A stretch of 64,000 nucleotides of DNA from Tenacibaculum tangerinum (lineage in GTDB: Bacteria; Bacteroidota; Bacteroidia; Flavobacteriales; Flavobacteriaceae): positions 3,546,407 through 3,610,406 of the forward strand of contig NZ_CP122539.1 in the NCBI RefSeq assembly GCF_029853675.1. The letters are read 5' to 3'. This document shows positions 1 through 8,449 of this stretch, one piece after another. The number at the start of each line of letters is the position of its first letter. Position 1 is the stretch's first letter. The notes under the pieces are model-generated. The model saw nothing but the letters and a program-made list of their open reading frames with translations, was not told the origin of the DNA and ran no database searches. The translations under genes were made by a program, and so were the position numbers.

Positions 1-1
1 T

Positions 2-430
2 GGTGGAGCTAAAGACTATTTGCAGTTGGCGAATGAAATTATAGCAAAAAAATCAATCATAAAAAATGCAGATGAAGATGTTGAAATTCCTAAAGAAAAA
101 GAAAGTGTTTTTAATGATAGAGAACTTTCTAAAACATCTGGTTCTGAAGCAAAAAACAATTTTTTATTTGAAAAAATGCTTAAGAATGTCAAGGTAGATA
201 TTAAGAAAACAACACCTTCATTTTTGAAAAAGTTTGATGCACTACTCAATTTAAATAAGTCTGATGTAGAAAAAATAATGGGGCCCTGTCATAAAAACCA
301 TTATGGTAATGTGTGGATATATAAAATTAATAAAACCGCTATTTTTAGAAAAAGATATGTATACATCTATTTTAAAAACGATGTGGTGTCTCATTATGCA
401 AAAAAATGGTTTAGCAGCAAGATGTTATAA
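2..430 (+). CDS. Partial protein with BamE/SmpA-like C-terminal segment
   Basis: The reading frame is already open at the left edge, so the true start lies outside the window; the TTG at 20 is only an internal codon. The visible 142 residues have a charged, probably disordered stretch and then a compact C-terminal segment. The pattern LNLNKSDVEKIMGPC, then WIYKI, then a beta strand YVYIYFKNDVV, resembles the SmpA/OmlA (BamE) fold, where a short helix before a Gly-Pro turn is followed by strands. That assignment rests on pattern only. A comparison with BamE-domain profiles would settle it. It is followed by about 300 bases without a gene. Confidence 0.45.
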   Translation, partial: GGAKDYLQLANEIIAKKSIIKNADEDVEIPKEKESVFNDRELSKTSGSEAKNNFLFEKMLKNVKVDIKKTTPSFLKKFDALLNLNKSDVEKIMGPCHKNHYGNVWIYKINKTAIFRKRYVYIYFKNDVVSHYAKKWFSSKML

Positions 431-734
431 TAAATTTGATGTCAGAAAATCACAAAAACTACTGTTTAAAAGAATTAGCAAGATAACCTTATAATCTCAT
501 AGCATATACACCTAAGCTGGCAATTGCTATTTTAAAGTTTTCTATAAAATTTTCAAAGAGAGGGTTGTTTTTTTAAATCTTCTAAAAAAAATAAAAATAT
601 AGGAATACATTTCATAAAAAATACATATTTTTATAAAACACCGTTTTACTATATGAAACACTTTTAATTTTATTTTAAGTTGAAAATAAAGTATCTTTAG
701 TGTTTCTAAAATGGTTTTATTAAGATAGATAAGC
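431..734. other. AT-rich intergenic region upstream of kynU
   Basis: No convincing gene is present. The only open frames are AT-rich and unlike proteins. A weak -7-like box TATCTTTA lies at 692-699, about 36 bases before the kynU ATG and one base away from the Bacteroidota TAnnTTTG consensus. No -33 TTTG is visible at normal spacing. The kynU promoter is probably in this stretch. Confidence 0.4.
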
Positions 735-1994
735 ATGTATAAACCAACACTCGACTACGCACAACAACTAGATAAAGAAGACAACTTATCTCATTTAAGA
801 GCACAGTTTTATATTCCGAAAGATACAAAAGGGAATGATTGGTTGTATTTTACAGGAAACTCTCTTGGACTGCAACCAAAACAAACACAACAATACATTC
901 AACAAGAACTAGACGATTGGGCAAAATATGGAGTTGAAGGACATTTTGAAGCCAGAAATCCATGGATGCCTTACCATGAATTTTTAACTAATTCGATGGC
1001 AAAAATTGTAGGAGCAAAACCCTTGGAAGTAGTAGTGATGAATACCTTAACGACTAACTTACACTTGTTAATGGTGTCGTTTTACCAACCTACTAAAACA
1101 AAATATAAGATAGTCATTGAGAGTGATGCCTTTCCTTCAGATAGATATGCTGTGCAATCACAATTAGAATTTCATGGATTTGATGCAGAGGAAGGATTGA
1201 TAGCGTGGAAACCACGTGAAGGTGAGGAATTGTTACGTATAGAAGACCTAGAAAAAATAGTAGACGAACAAGGTGATGAAATAGCGCTGTTGTTAATCGG
1301 AGGTGTGAATTATTATACAGGTCAGTATTTAGATATCAAACGAATTGCTGAAATAGGACACGCTAAAAACTGTATGGTAGGGATTGATTTAGCACACGGT
1401 GCAGGAAATATTTCTCCAGAATTACACGATAGCGGAGTAGATTTTGCGGCTTGGTGTACCTATAAATATCTCAACTCTGGTCCAGGAAGCTTAGCAGGAT
1501 TGTTCGTGCACGAAAAACATGCACATAACAAAGAATTGCCACGTTTTGCTGGTTGGTGGAATCATAATAAAGAAACCCGTTTCAACATGCGTCAACCATT
1601 TGACGTTATGCCAGGAGCAGAAGGATGGCAGTTGTCGAATCCGCCTATTTTATCGATGGCAGCCATTAGAGCCTCGTTAGACATGTTTGAAGAGGTGGGA
1701 ATGCCAGCTTTGCGAGCAAAATCAGAGAAATTAACAGGATATTTTGAATATTTAATCAACCAGATTGATACGGATAGGATTAAAATCATAACCCCGTCAA
1801 ATCCAAAAGAAAGAGGATGTCAATTATCCATTCAAGTACAGAACGCCGATAAAAGCTTACACCAAAAACTAACCGAAAACAATATCATTACCGATTGGAG
1901 AGAGCCTGATGTCATTCGTTGTGCACCAGTACCTATGTATAATAGTTTTGAGGATGTGTATAGAATGGTAGAAATTTTAAAAACCTTGTTATAA
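735..1994 (+). CDS. kynU: Kynureninase
   Basis: This is a PLP-dependent fold-type I enzyme that cleaves 3-hydroxykynurenine (and kynurenine) to 3-hydroxyanthranilate (or anthranilate) and alanine in the cytosol. The 419-residue length is typical. Visible family motifs are FTGNSLGLQPK near residues 39-49, DLAHGAGN with the pyridine-nitrogen Asp at 218, and YKYLNSGPG with the expected PLP lysine at K244. The ATG follows a weak promoter-like box. kmo follows 104 bases downstream, separated by a palindromic intergenic repeat. Together with kmo, the dioxygenase and the decarboxylase further along, it points to the 3-hydroxyanthranilate branch of tryptophan breakdown. No tryptophan dioxygenase or kynurenine formamidase is in this window. 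Confidence 0.95.
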   Translation: MYKPTLDYAQQLDKEDNLSHLRAQFYIPKDTKGNDWLYFTGNSLGLQPKQTQQYIQQELDDWAKYGVEGHFEARNPWMPYHEFLTNSMAKIVGAKPLEVVVMNTLTTNLHLLMVSFYQPTKTKYKIVIESDAFPSDRYAVQSQLEFHGFDAEEGLIAWKPREGEELLRIEDLEKIVDEQGDEIALLLIGGVNYYTGQYLDIKRIAEIGHAKNCMVGIDLAHGAGNISPELHDSGVDFAAWCTYKYLNSGPGSLAGLFVHEKHAHNKELPRFAGWWNHNKETRFNMRQPFDVMPGAEGWQLSNPPILSMAAIRASLDMFEEVGMPALRAKSEKLTGYFEYLINQIDTDRIKIITPSNPKERGCQLSIQVQNADKSLHQKLTENNIITDWREPDVIRCAPVPMYNSFEDVYRMVEILKTLL

Positions 1995-2005
1995 AACAAG
2001 TAAGG

Positions 2006-2090
2006 CGTCATAACGAGGAAGGTAATGACGAAGTTATCTCATAAAAACAAAGAGATTGCCACAGCAAATTAAAATTTGCTTCGCAATGAC
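2006..2090. repeat. Palindromic intergenic repeat, copy 1
   Basis: The element begins CGTCATAACGAGGAAGG, passes through AATGACGAAGTTATCTC and AGATTGCC, and ends CTTCGCAATGAC, so its ends are roughly inverted copies of each other. A second copy with the same order of blocks lies at 13882-13957. Similar REP-like elements are common between genes in many bacteria. This one sits between kynU and kmo. Confidence 0.7.
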
Positions 2091-2098
2091 AAATACAA

Positions 2099-3496
2099 AT
2101 GAATAATAAAGACAACATAGTAATTATAGGTGCTGGTTTATGCGGAAGTTTATTAGCACTTCGTTTAGCACAAAGAGGGTATAAAGTTGATGTATATGAA
2201 AGCCGTCCAGATTTACGCGTTACAGATATTTCAGCAGGACGTTCTATCAACTTGGCATTATCTGACCGTGGATTCAAAGCGCTTCGTTTATGTGGCGTAG
2301 AAGAAAAAGCTCGTGAAATTTGTATTCCGATGTATGGACGCCTAATGCACGATAGAGAAGGGAACACCTTTACATCTAACTATTCGGGCAGAGAAGGAGA
2401 GTATATCAATTCTATTTCACGTGGCGATTTAAACGGAATTTTGTTAACTGAGGCAGAGAAACACGAGAACGTAAACATTTATTTCAATACGGAGTGTACC
2501 TCTGTAGATATAGAAAATACCATAGCGCATTTTAAAAATCAGGACACAAAAGAAGAATTTTCAGTAGATGGAACGGTGATTTTTGGTACCGATGGCGCTG
2601 GATCTTCATTGAGAAAGAGTTACTATTTAGAAAGAAAATTTTTGTTTAGCTATTCACAGAATTTCTTAACGCACGGGTACAAAGAGTTAGAAATTCCAGC
2701 AGACAAACGAGGAAAGCATCAGATAAGTAAAGACCATTTGCATATTTGGCCACGTGGAGAGTATATGCTAATTGCGTTGCCAAACTTGGATGGAAGTTTT
2801 ACCGTAACCCTATTTTTAAGTTACGACGAAGGAGCGTACAATTTCAATAACTTAACTTCTGAAGAAAAAATTACGGAGTTTTTTGAAAAAGAATTTTCAG
2901 ATGCGTTAGAGTTGATTCCGAGTATAAAAGACGAGTTTTTCAACAATCCTACAGGAGCTTTAGGAACGGTAAAATGTTCACCTTGGCATTATCAAAATAA
3001 AACCCTGCTAATGGGAGATGCGGCACATGCGATAGTTCCTTTTTACGGACAAGGTATGAATGCTTCTTTTGAAGATGTTACGGTTTTTGATGCAATTTTA
3101 GATACACACGAAGGAGATTGGCAAGCTACTTTTAAAGTGTATGAAAAAGCACGCAAAAAAGATACCGATGCGATTGCAGATTTAGCGATTGACAATTTTT
3201 ATGAAATGCGCGATCATGTTGCCAATCCGTTATTTAAGCAAAAGAGAAAATTAGAAATGGATTTAGAAGAAACGTTTCCAAATCAATATTTTTCAAAATA
3301 CTCAATGGTGACTTTTAATGAAGAGATTCCCTATGCAGAAGCAATGAAAAAAGGACGTGCACAAGACAAAGCCTTGTTAAATATGGTAGCCCATAACGAT
3401 TTAGATGCTATTACCGATTTGAGCGAAGTATTAAAAAAAGTACAAGAAGAAACCAATGAAATCTTAGAAGAAGATGAAATAGCGGGGTTAAGATAG
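2099..3496 (+). CDS. kmo: Kynurenine 3-monooxygenase (FAD)
   Basis: This NADPH-dependent class A flavin monooxygenase hydroxylates L-kynurenine to 3-hydroxykynurenine. The N-terminal dinucleotide fold shows GAGLCG at residues 11-16 and the ribose-binding Glu at E34 (YESR). The second FAD motif, GDAAHAIVPFYGQGMN, is at 306-321, exactly as in characterised KMOs. The tail after about residue 380 is the helical part which in eukaryotes carries the membrane anchor; no strong membrane helix is seen here, so it is likely soluble. Length (465) is normal. It lies downstream of kynU and converges with an XRE regulator that ends two bases after it. Confidence 0.93.
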   Translation: MNNKDNIVIIGAGLCGSLLALRLAQRGYKVDVYESRPDLRVTDISAGRSINLALSDRGFKALRLCGVEEKAREICIPMYGRLMHDREGNTFTSNYSGREGEYINSISRGDLNGILLTEAEKHENVNIYFNTECTSVDIENTIAHFKNQDTKEEFSVDGTVIFGTDGAGSSLRKSYYLERKFLFSYSQNFLTHGYKELEIPADKRGKHQISKDHLHIWPRGEYMLIALPNLDGSFTVTLFLSYDEGAYNFNNLTSEEKITEFFEKEFSDALELIPSIKDEFFNNPTGALGTVKCSPWHYQNKTLLMGDAAHAIVPFYGQGMNASFEDVTVFDAILDTHEGDWQATFKVYEKARKKDTDAIADLAIDNFYEMRDHVANPLFKQKRKLEMDLEETFPNQYFSKYSMVTFNEEIPYAEAMKKGRAQDKALLNMVAHNDLDAITDLSEVLKKVQEETNEILEEDEIAGLR

Positions 3497-3497
3497 T

Positions 3498-4256
3498 TTA
3501 TTTTAGCCCTCTTTTAAGTTTAAAAAACTCTTGTTCTAAAAAAGAAAGCTTGTCTTCAACAGAGAAATTGAAATCAGGAACTCTTCTAAAAAACACATAT
3601 CGTATTTTCCATACTTCTTTAATTTCTTTGATAGAAAATGTTTTATCAGGTACATTTTTATGATCAGCCCTTAATACAATCGAATCATTGGTACAGTATA
3701 ATCTTCGCAGGATCAATTCACCTTTAGCAAGGGTAAGTGCCAGTTCTCCGTTGTTTAGCTTTTTAATGATGTTGTTAGGTACAAATTCTCCTATTACCAT
3801 ATCTTTTGGATACAAACCACTGTCATGATTCGCCATTTCTAAATTTGTAACGGTGTATGCCCTGAATTTTTTTTGAGGATTAATAGGTAGTTGAATTTCA
3901 GGTAAATCATTAATAAATGCAGGTTTATTATAATGTTCAAGATATTGTGCGATTGTATTTTCGGTAATGCAAGGAATTTTAGCATAGGTTTCTTTCGGAG
4001 TGTCGCCAGATTCAAGAGTTAAATTTTCTTTGAATTGGAGTAAATTATTAACGGTAAGCTCTGAAGTTAATAGATTGTCTATCGGAATGCTAAAATAATT
4101 AGCAATTTTGATAATGGTATCAATCTTTGGTTCGCTTCTTCCTTCCTCGTAAGCCCCCAGTGTAGCTCTCTTTAAGTCAAATATTTCAGCAAATGCCTGT
4201 TGGCTCAAGCGTTTTACTCCTCTAATTTTTTTTATGTTTTTACCAAAAAATGACAT
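3498..4256 (-). CDS. XRE-family regulator with inactive LexA-like C-terminal domain
   Basis: This is a 252-residue transcription factor. Residues 1-65 form a Cro/CI-type helix-turn-helix (SQQAFAEIFDLKRATLGAYE), followed by a linker and, from about residue 125, a domain with the spacing of the S24/LexA peptidase fold (DSGLYPKDMVIGE, later GELILRRLY). The usual Ser-Met-x-Pro nucleophile motif is SGLYP, and the expected lysine is within RRLY, so self-cleavage is unlikely; it may be a ligand- or partner-sensing domain. The gene faces away from the YbjN-PspA operon. Repeated TTTGCTAA sites in the shared upstream region suggest that it controls itself and perhaps that operon. Convergent with kmo. 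Confidence 0.85.
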   Translation of the reverse strand: MSFFGKNIKKIRGVKRLSQQAFAEIFDLKRATLGAYEEGRSEPKIDTIIKIANYFSIPIDNLLTSELTVNNLLQFKENLTLESGDTPKETYAKIPCITENTIAQYLEHYNKPAFINDLPEIQLPINPQKKFRAYTVTNLEMANHDSGLYPKDMVIGEFVPNNIIKKLNNGELALTLAKGELILRRLYCTNDSIVLRADHKNVPDKTFSIKEIKEVWKIRYVFFRRVPDFNFSVEDKLSFLEQEFFKLKRGLK

Positions 4257-4257
4257 A

Positions 4258-4321
4258 TTTTGCTAATTTTATTTGCTAATTAATTTTAAATACGTATATT
4301 TGAGCAAACAATATTAGCTAA
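4258..4321. promoter_or_regulatory. Candidate XRE operator sites
   Basis: Two direct copies of TTTGCTAA (about 4258-4265 and 4272-4279, 14 bases apart) are followed by the palindrome TTAGCTAA at 4314-4321. They begin two bases upstream of the XRE start codon, and the second copy overlaps the -33 box of a divergent promoter. The arrangement fits autoregulation by the XRE protein. This is inference from spacing and repetition only. Confidence 0.4.
4272..4302 (+). promoter_or_regulatory. Bacteroidota-type promoter (TTTG-N19-TATATTTG)
   Basis: TTTG at 4272-4275 and TATATTTG at 4295-4302 are separated by 19 bases, a full match to the sigma-ABfr consensus TTTG-N19-TAnnTTTG. It points to the YbjN-PspA-flotillin operon and implies a leader of about 190 bases before the ATG at 4500. 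Confidence 0.6.
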
Positions 4322-4499
4322 TAAGTTTTGTTTTTGCTATTTTTTTTAGTTAAAAATTTAAAAAATGTATTGTGTAATTAAAAATTGTTAAAATTATGGT
4401 GTTAATAATAGTGTACTTAGGGTCTTTAGTTTTAGAAACTTTTTTGTAATATTATTGCTTAAAAAGAGAGCTATATTAAATTAATCAAACTACTTAAAA

Positions 4500-4895
4500 A
4501 TGAATGAATATTTCAGTAAAATAAAAGGTTTTTTACTTGAGTTAAATTTCAATATCACAAGAGAAAACCTAAACGATGGGATTTTTGTTATAGAAAAAGA
4601 AAACGAAGGAATTAAAAATTTAATTATAGGAGTTGCAGACCCTATTATAATTTTTGAGCAATATATATTTAAAATCAAACAGCCAAATCAAGATGTTTTT
4701 AAAAGTTTATTGCAAAAGAATAGAGATATAATACACGGAGCTTTTGTGCTAGATGAAAGTGGTGAACGTGTTATTTTTAGAGATACGCTTCAGTTAGAAA
4801 ATTTGGACGCAAATGAATTTGAAGCAAGTTTAAATTCGCTTAGTTTGCTGCTAAGCGAGTATTCAGACCAAATAATTAACTTTTCAAAATATTAA
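4500..4895 (+). CDS. YbjN/CesT-like small protein, first gene of PspA-flotillin operon
   Basis: This 131-residue acidic protein has alternating helices and strands in the order expected of the YbjN / type III chaperone-like (CesT) fold. There is an N-terminal helix (MNEYFSKIKGFLLEL), a strand giving GIFVIEKENEGIKNLIIGV, and a C-terminal helix rich in Ser and Leu. It has no signal peptide or membrane segment. In Bacteroidota, small proteins of this kind, often named molecular chaperone Tir, sit directly before PspA genes; that is recalled synteny, not something shown here. Ten bases separate it from pspA, so they are probably cotranscribed. Its partner is unknown; binding PspA or the ATPase is a reasonable guess. 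Confidence 0.6.
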   Translation: MNEYFSKIKGFLLELNFNITRENLNDGIFVIEKENEGIKNLIIGVADPIIIFEQYIFKIKQPNQDVFKSLLQKNRDIIHGAFVLDESGERVIFRDTLQLENLDANEFEASLNSLSLLLSEYSDQIINFSKY

Positions 4896-4905
4896 AAAAC
4901 AAAAG

Positions 4906-5619
4906 ATGAATTTTTTTAAAAGACTTTTTAAAATAGGGCAATCTGAGGCAAACTCTGCTATAGATAAAATGGAAGACCCTATTAAAATGACAGAACAAGG
5001 AATTAGAGATTTAAAATTAAATCTAGAAAAAAACTTAGAATCGCTGGCGCAGGTAAAAGCGTTAGCAATACGAGCTAAAAGCGATGTAGAAGAATTAACT
5101 TCTAAGGCGCAAGATTACGAACAAAAAGCCATTTTAATTTTGAAAAAAGCGCAAAAAGGAGCTATAGAAACTTCTGAAGCAGACCGACTCGCAAAAGAAG
5201 CTTTGATACAAAAGGAAGAAATGCATCAAAAAATTACCATGGCAAAAAAAGAAATGGTTCAATTTAATACTTCGGTGAGTCAATTAGAGCATAATGTTCA
5301 AGAAATTAAGCAGAGTATTAACAAATGGGAGAACGAACTAAAAACATTAAAAGCAAGAGTTAAAGTCTCAAAAGCAACTAAAAACTTAAACAAGCAAATG
5401 GCAGATATCGACAGCGCAAGTACAGTTTCTATGCTTGAACGTATGAAAGATAAAGTACGCCAAGAAGAAGCTTTAGCAGAGGCGTATGGAGATATCGCTA
5501 AATCTTCTAAGTCCTTAGACCAAGAACTGTCAGAAGCTGCCGATGAAACAGAAACTTCTGCTGAAGAAAGTTTGTTGAAACTAAAAGAAAGTTTAAAAAT
5601 AAACGATAAAGACGCATAA
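4906..5619 (+). CDS. pspA: PspA/IM30 (ESCRT-III-like) family protein
   Basis: This is a 237-residue, almost entirely helical coiled-coil protein of the PspA/Vipp1 family, which binds stressed inner membrane and polymerises like ESCRT-III. The N-terminal amphipathic helix MNFFKRLFKIGQSEANSAID and the motif DKMEDPIKM match the family start, where the classic form is ALEKAEDPEKM. The long hairpin helices run from about residue 25 to 190, with an acidic tail after 200. PspF and PspBC are absent, as is usual in Bacteroidota. The next gene begins two bases after its stop with a TTG, implying translational coupling. The neighbours (OB-fold membrane protein, flotillin) suggest membrane-domain maintenance. 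Confidence 0.88.
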   Translation: MNFFKRLFKIGQSEANSAIDKMEDPIKMTEQGIRDLKLNLEKNLESLAQVKALAIRAKSDVEELTSKAQDYEQKAILILKKAQKGAIETSEADRLAKEALIQKEEMHQKITMAKKEMVQFNTSVSQLEHNVQEIKQSINKWENELKTLKARVKVSKATKNLNKQMADIDSASTVSMLERMKDKVRQEEALAEAYGDIAKSSKSLDQELSEAADETETSAEESLLKLKESLKINDKDA

Positions 5620-5621
5620 CA

Positions 5622-6344
5622 TTGAACACTTTTACTGATATTATTTTTTCGCCTGTAAACCTACCCTTAACAATTTTAGTAATGATTCTGTTGTTGTACT
5701 GGGTAGTAACGATGATATCTGGAATTGATTTTGACTTAGATGTTGATGTCGACGTAGATGTAGATATGGATGCCGATTTCGATATCGATTCAGATTCAGG
5801 TATTGAAGGCGGAAATGCAGATTTTCACGATGTTTCAAACGCAGAGGTTACCAAAGAAGACGTACTAAAAAACAGAAAGAAACCATTAAAATGGTGGCAA
5901 GTTTTTCTCATTTATTTCAACTTTGTAGGGTTGCCATTCATGTTCACCTTTACCTGTTGGATTTTTATCTGGTGGATTTTAACAGCGGTGCTAACCGTAT
6001 TGACAGGTAGTATAAACAATAGTTTTGGTTTTGTGTTAATGCTGGCGGGATTCCTTCCTTCGTTATTCATCAATAAAATATTTACAACGCCATTTAAAAG
6101 TTTTTTCAAAAATTTGAACCAGCATGGTGATGCTCCTATCGATATTGTAGGTAGAGTGGGAGTTTCTTTGTCTAACATCAAGGACAAAAAATTAGGTTCA
6201 GCAGAAGTAAAAGCAGAGGGCACTCATTTATCAATTAATATTAAATCGTTGGACGGAAGTCCGATCCAATACAGAGAGCAAATCTTGATTATCAAACAAA
6301 GCCAAGACAAATCTTTTTATTATGCACAATCATATATCAATTAA
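5622..6344 (+). CDS. YqiJ-like OB-fold membrane protein with Asp/Val-repeat loop
   Basis: This 240-residue protein has membrane segments at about residues 13-33, 93-128 and 134-152 and a C-terminal soluble domain (IVGRVGVSLSNI onward) of the OB/NfeD-like type found in YqiJ, the usual companion of flotillin YqiK. After the first helix, residues 36-58 alternate Asp with Val, Met, Phe or Ile, giving one acidic face; that segment is unusual and could bind divalent cations. The start is a TTG two bases after the pspA stop; no better ATG gives the first helix. NfeD/YqiJ proteins are known to pair with SPFH proteins, and the flotillin gene follows 21 bases later. Confidence 0.75.
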   Translation: MNTFTDIIFSPVNLPLTILVMILLLYWVVTMISGIDFDLDVDVDVDVDMDADFDIDSDSGIEGGNADFHDVSNAEVTKEDVLKNRKKPLKWWQVFLIYFNFVGLPFMFTFTCWIFIWWILTAVLTVLTGSINNSFGFVLMLAGFLPSLFINKIFTTPFKSFFKNLNQHGDAPIDIVGRVGVSLSNIKDKKLGSAEVKAEGTHLSINIKSLDGSPIQYREQILIIKQSQDKSFYYAQSYIN

Positions 6345-6365
6345 CAACAAATAAAAAAAAGAACT

Positions 6366-8435
6366 ATGACAAACAGTTTATTACAAATTATCGGAACAGG
6401 AATAGGGCTAATTCTATTTCTTATTATTCTATACTTTGCTATCATAGCAATGTTCTACAAAAAAGTACCACAAGGACAAGCCTTGGTGCGTACTGGTTTT
6501 GGAGGAACTAAAGTAGCAACCGATAAAGGAATGTACGTAATTCCAGTGTTTCACAGAGTAGAAATCATGGATATTTCTGTAAAGAAAATCCAAATAGAAC
6601 GTTTAGGTAACGACGGATTGCTTTGTAAAGATAATATGCGAGCCGATATAAAAGTTGCCTTTTTTGTAAGAGTAAATAACGAGGTAGAATTCATTAAAAA
6701 AGTAGCTCAAACCATAGGTTGCGACAGAGCGTCGGATATTTCGACATTAGAAGATTTATTTGAAGCTAAGTTTTCTGAAGCATTAAAAACAGTAGGTAAA
6801 AAGTTTGATTTTACAGAGTTATATGAAGCTCGTAGAGAATTTAGAGATGAAATTGTAGATATTATTGGAACCGATTTGAATGGCTACACGCTTGAAGATT
6901 GCGCAATCGATTACTTAGAGCAAACCTCAGTATCGTATTTAAAAGCAGATAATATTTTAGATGCCGAAGGAATCAAAAAAATTACCGAATTAACTGCTGC
7001 ACAGAATATCAAAGCAAACTTGATTAAAAGAGATGAAGAAAAAACCATCAGAAAGCAAGATGTAGAAGCACGTGAGGCTATTTTAGAATTAGATAAACAA
7101 TTGGCGGAAAAAGAAGAGCAACAAAAACGAGAAATTGCCAATATTAGAGCTCGCGAAGAAGCAGAAATATTAAAAGTGAATCAAGAAGAGCTGTTAAAAT
7201 CTGAAACAGCAAGAATAGCAACAGAAGAAAAAGTACAGGTTGCTGAAGAAAATAAACAACGCCAAGTTATTGTAGCAGCTAAAAATAAATTGCGTACCGA
7301 TGTAGTGGAAACCGAAAGAGTAGAGAAAGATAGAATGTTAGAAGCCACTGAGCGCGAACGTATTGTTACACTAGCCCAAATCGAAAAGGAAAAAGTAGTT
7401 GAAGTAGAGAAGAAGAATATACAAGATGTTATTCGCGATCGCGTAACCTTAGAAAAAGGAGTTGTTCAAGAGCAAGAGAATATGAAAGATATTCAGGCAT
7501 TTAAAACAGCAGAAAGAGAAAAGCAAGTAACCATTACGTTAGCAGAAGCAAAAGCCCAAGAAGATTTAATTAAAACGATTAAAGAAGCAGAGGCACAAAA
7601 AGAGGCAGCAAAACAAAAGGCTGAAGAAATTAATATTGAAGCACAAGCACATAAAGAAGCAAGTGAAAAAGAAGCAGAGGCTCGTAAAACATTAGCCGAT
7701 GCAAAAGCAAAAGAAGAAGCTACTTTAGGAATGTCTGAAGCACAAGTAATGCATGCGAAAGCAGATGCTAGTGAACGATTTGGTACTATGGAGGCTCTTA
7801 TCATAGAGAAGAAAGCGAAGGCAGAGGCAGTAGGAATTGAAGCCAAAGCAGAAGCCTTGAGAAAAGAAGGAATGGCTGAAGCAGAAATTATCAGAGAAAA
7901 AGCCTTAGCAGATGCGGCAGGAATTGAAGAGAAAGCAGCAGCAATGAAAAAACTTGATGGAGTTGGTAAAGAGCACGAAGAGTTTAAATTGCGTCTTGAG
8001 AAAGATTTAAAAGTAGACTTAGCACATATCAACATCCAAAAAGACATCGCAGATGCTCAAGCCAATGTGATTGCGCAAGCTTTAAAATCTGCTAAGATTG
8101 ATATCGTAGGTGGAGAAACAATGTTCTTTGAGCAAATAATGGGACAAATTACCAAGGCGAAAGGATTGGATAAGATGATAGAAAACAGCACCAATTTACA
8201 GGAGGTAAAAGACGCCATACTAAGTAGTGATGATGTAAAAGGAAACTTAATGGAGCGGATAAGAGATTTTGGCGTGAAATACGGAATATCTTCTGAAGAT
8301 ATTAAAAACGTAACGATTGCAAATTTACTAATGACCCTGAAACAAAGAGCTACCTCTGATGAAGATCAAACATTTTTAAGCAATCTCTTTAGCCTAGCAA
8401 AAGGTTTAGATATTTCTAATAAAAAAATGAGTTAG
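6366..8435 (+). CDS. Flotillin/YqiK-like SPFH protein
   Basis: A single membrane helix (residues 8-32) is followed by the SPFH/Band 7 domain from the VPQGQALVRTGFGGTKV segment to about residue 215. A very long Ala/Glu/Lys-rich coiled coil (about 215-570) includes repeated EAKA/EAEA motifs typical of flotillins, and a helical C-terminal domain ends at 689. Flotillins oligomerise and organise ordered membrane microdomains. With PspA and an OB-fold partner upstream and a giant AAA ATPase downstream, it probably forms the scaffold of this system. Operonic spacing is 21 bases upstream. Downstream, a perfect hairpin (8450-8475) separates it from the ATPase gene and may set their relative expression. 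Confidence 0.88.
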   Translation: MTNSLLQIIGTGIGLILFLIILYFAIIAMFYKKVPQGQALVRTGFGGTKVATDKGMYVIPVFHRVEIMDISVKKIQIERLGNDGLLCKDNMRADIKVAFFVRVNNEVEFIKKVAQTIGCDRASDISTLEDLFEAKFSEALKTVGKKFDFTELYEARREFRDEIVDIIGTDLNGYTLEDCAIDYLEQTSVSYLKADNILDAEGIKKITELTAAQNIKANLIKRDEEKTIRKQDVEAREAILELDKQLAEKEEQQKREIANIRAREEAEILKVNQEELLKSETARIATEEKVQVAEENKQRQVIVAAKNKLRTDVVETERVEKDRMLEATERERIVTLAQIEKEKVVEVEKKNIQDVIRDRVTLEKGVVQEQENMKDIQAFKTAEREKQVTITLAEAKAQEDLIKTIKEAEAQKEAAKQKAEEINIEAQAHKEASEKEAEARKTLADAKAKEEATLGMSEAQVMHAKADASERFGTMEALIIEKKAKAEAVGIEAKAEALRKEGMAEAEIIREKALADAAGIEEKAAAMKKLDGVGKEHEEFKLRLEKDLKVDLAHINIQKDIADAQANVIAQALKSAKIDIVGGETMFFEQIMGQITKAKGLDKMIENSTNLQEVKDAILSSDDVKGNLMERIRDFGVKYGISSEDIKNVTIANLLMTLKQRATSDEDQTFLSNLFSLAKGLDISNKKMS

Positions 8436-8449
8436 AAGAATACCTGTCT

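Noticed and set aside
542..736. Minus-strand frame of 64 codons upstream of kynU
   Set aside because: Phe/Ile/Lys-rich translation of AT-rich spacer with no protein-like pattern and no promoter.
2008..2367. Minus-strand frame of 119 codons over the kynU-kmo spacer and the start of kmo
   Set aside because: It overlaps well-supported kmo coding sequence and a palindromic repeat, and its product resembles no protein.
7493..8047. Minus-strand open frame of 184 codons opposite the flotillin gene
   Set aside because: It is a Ser/Ala-rich mirror of the Ala/Glu/Lys coiled-coil repeats of flotillin; composition explains it fully.
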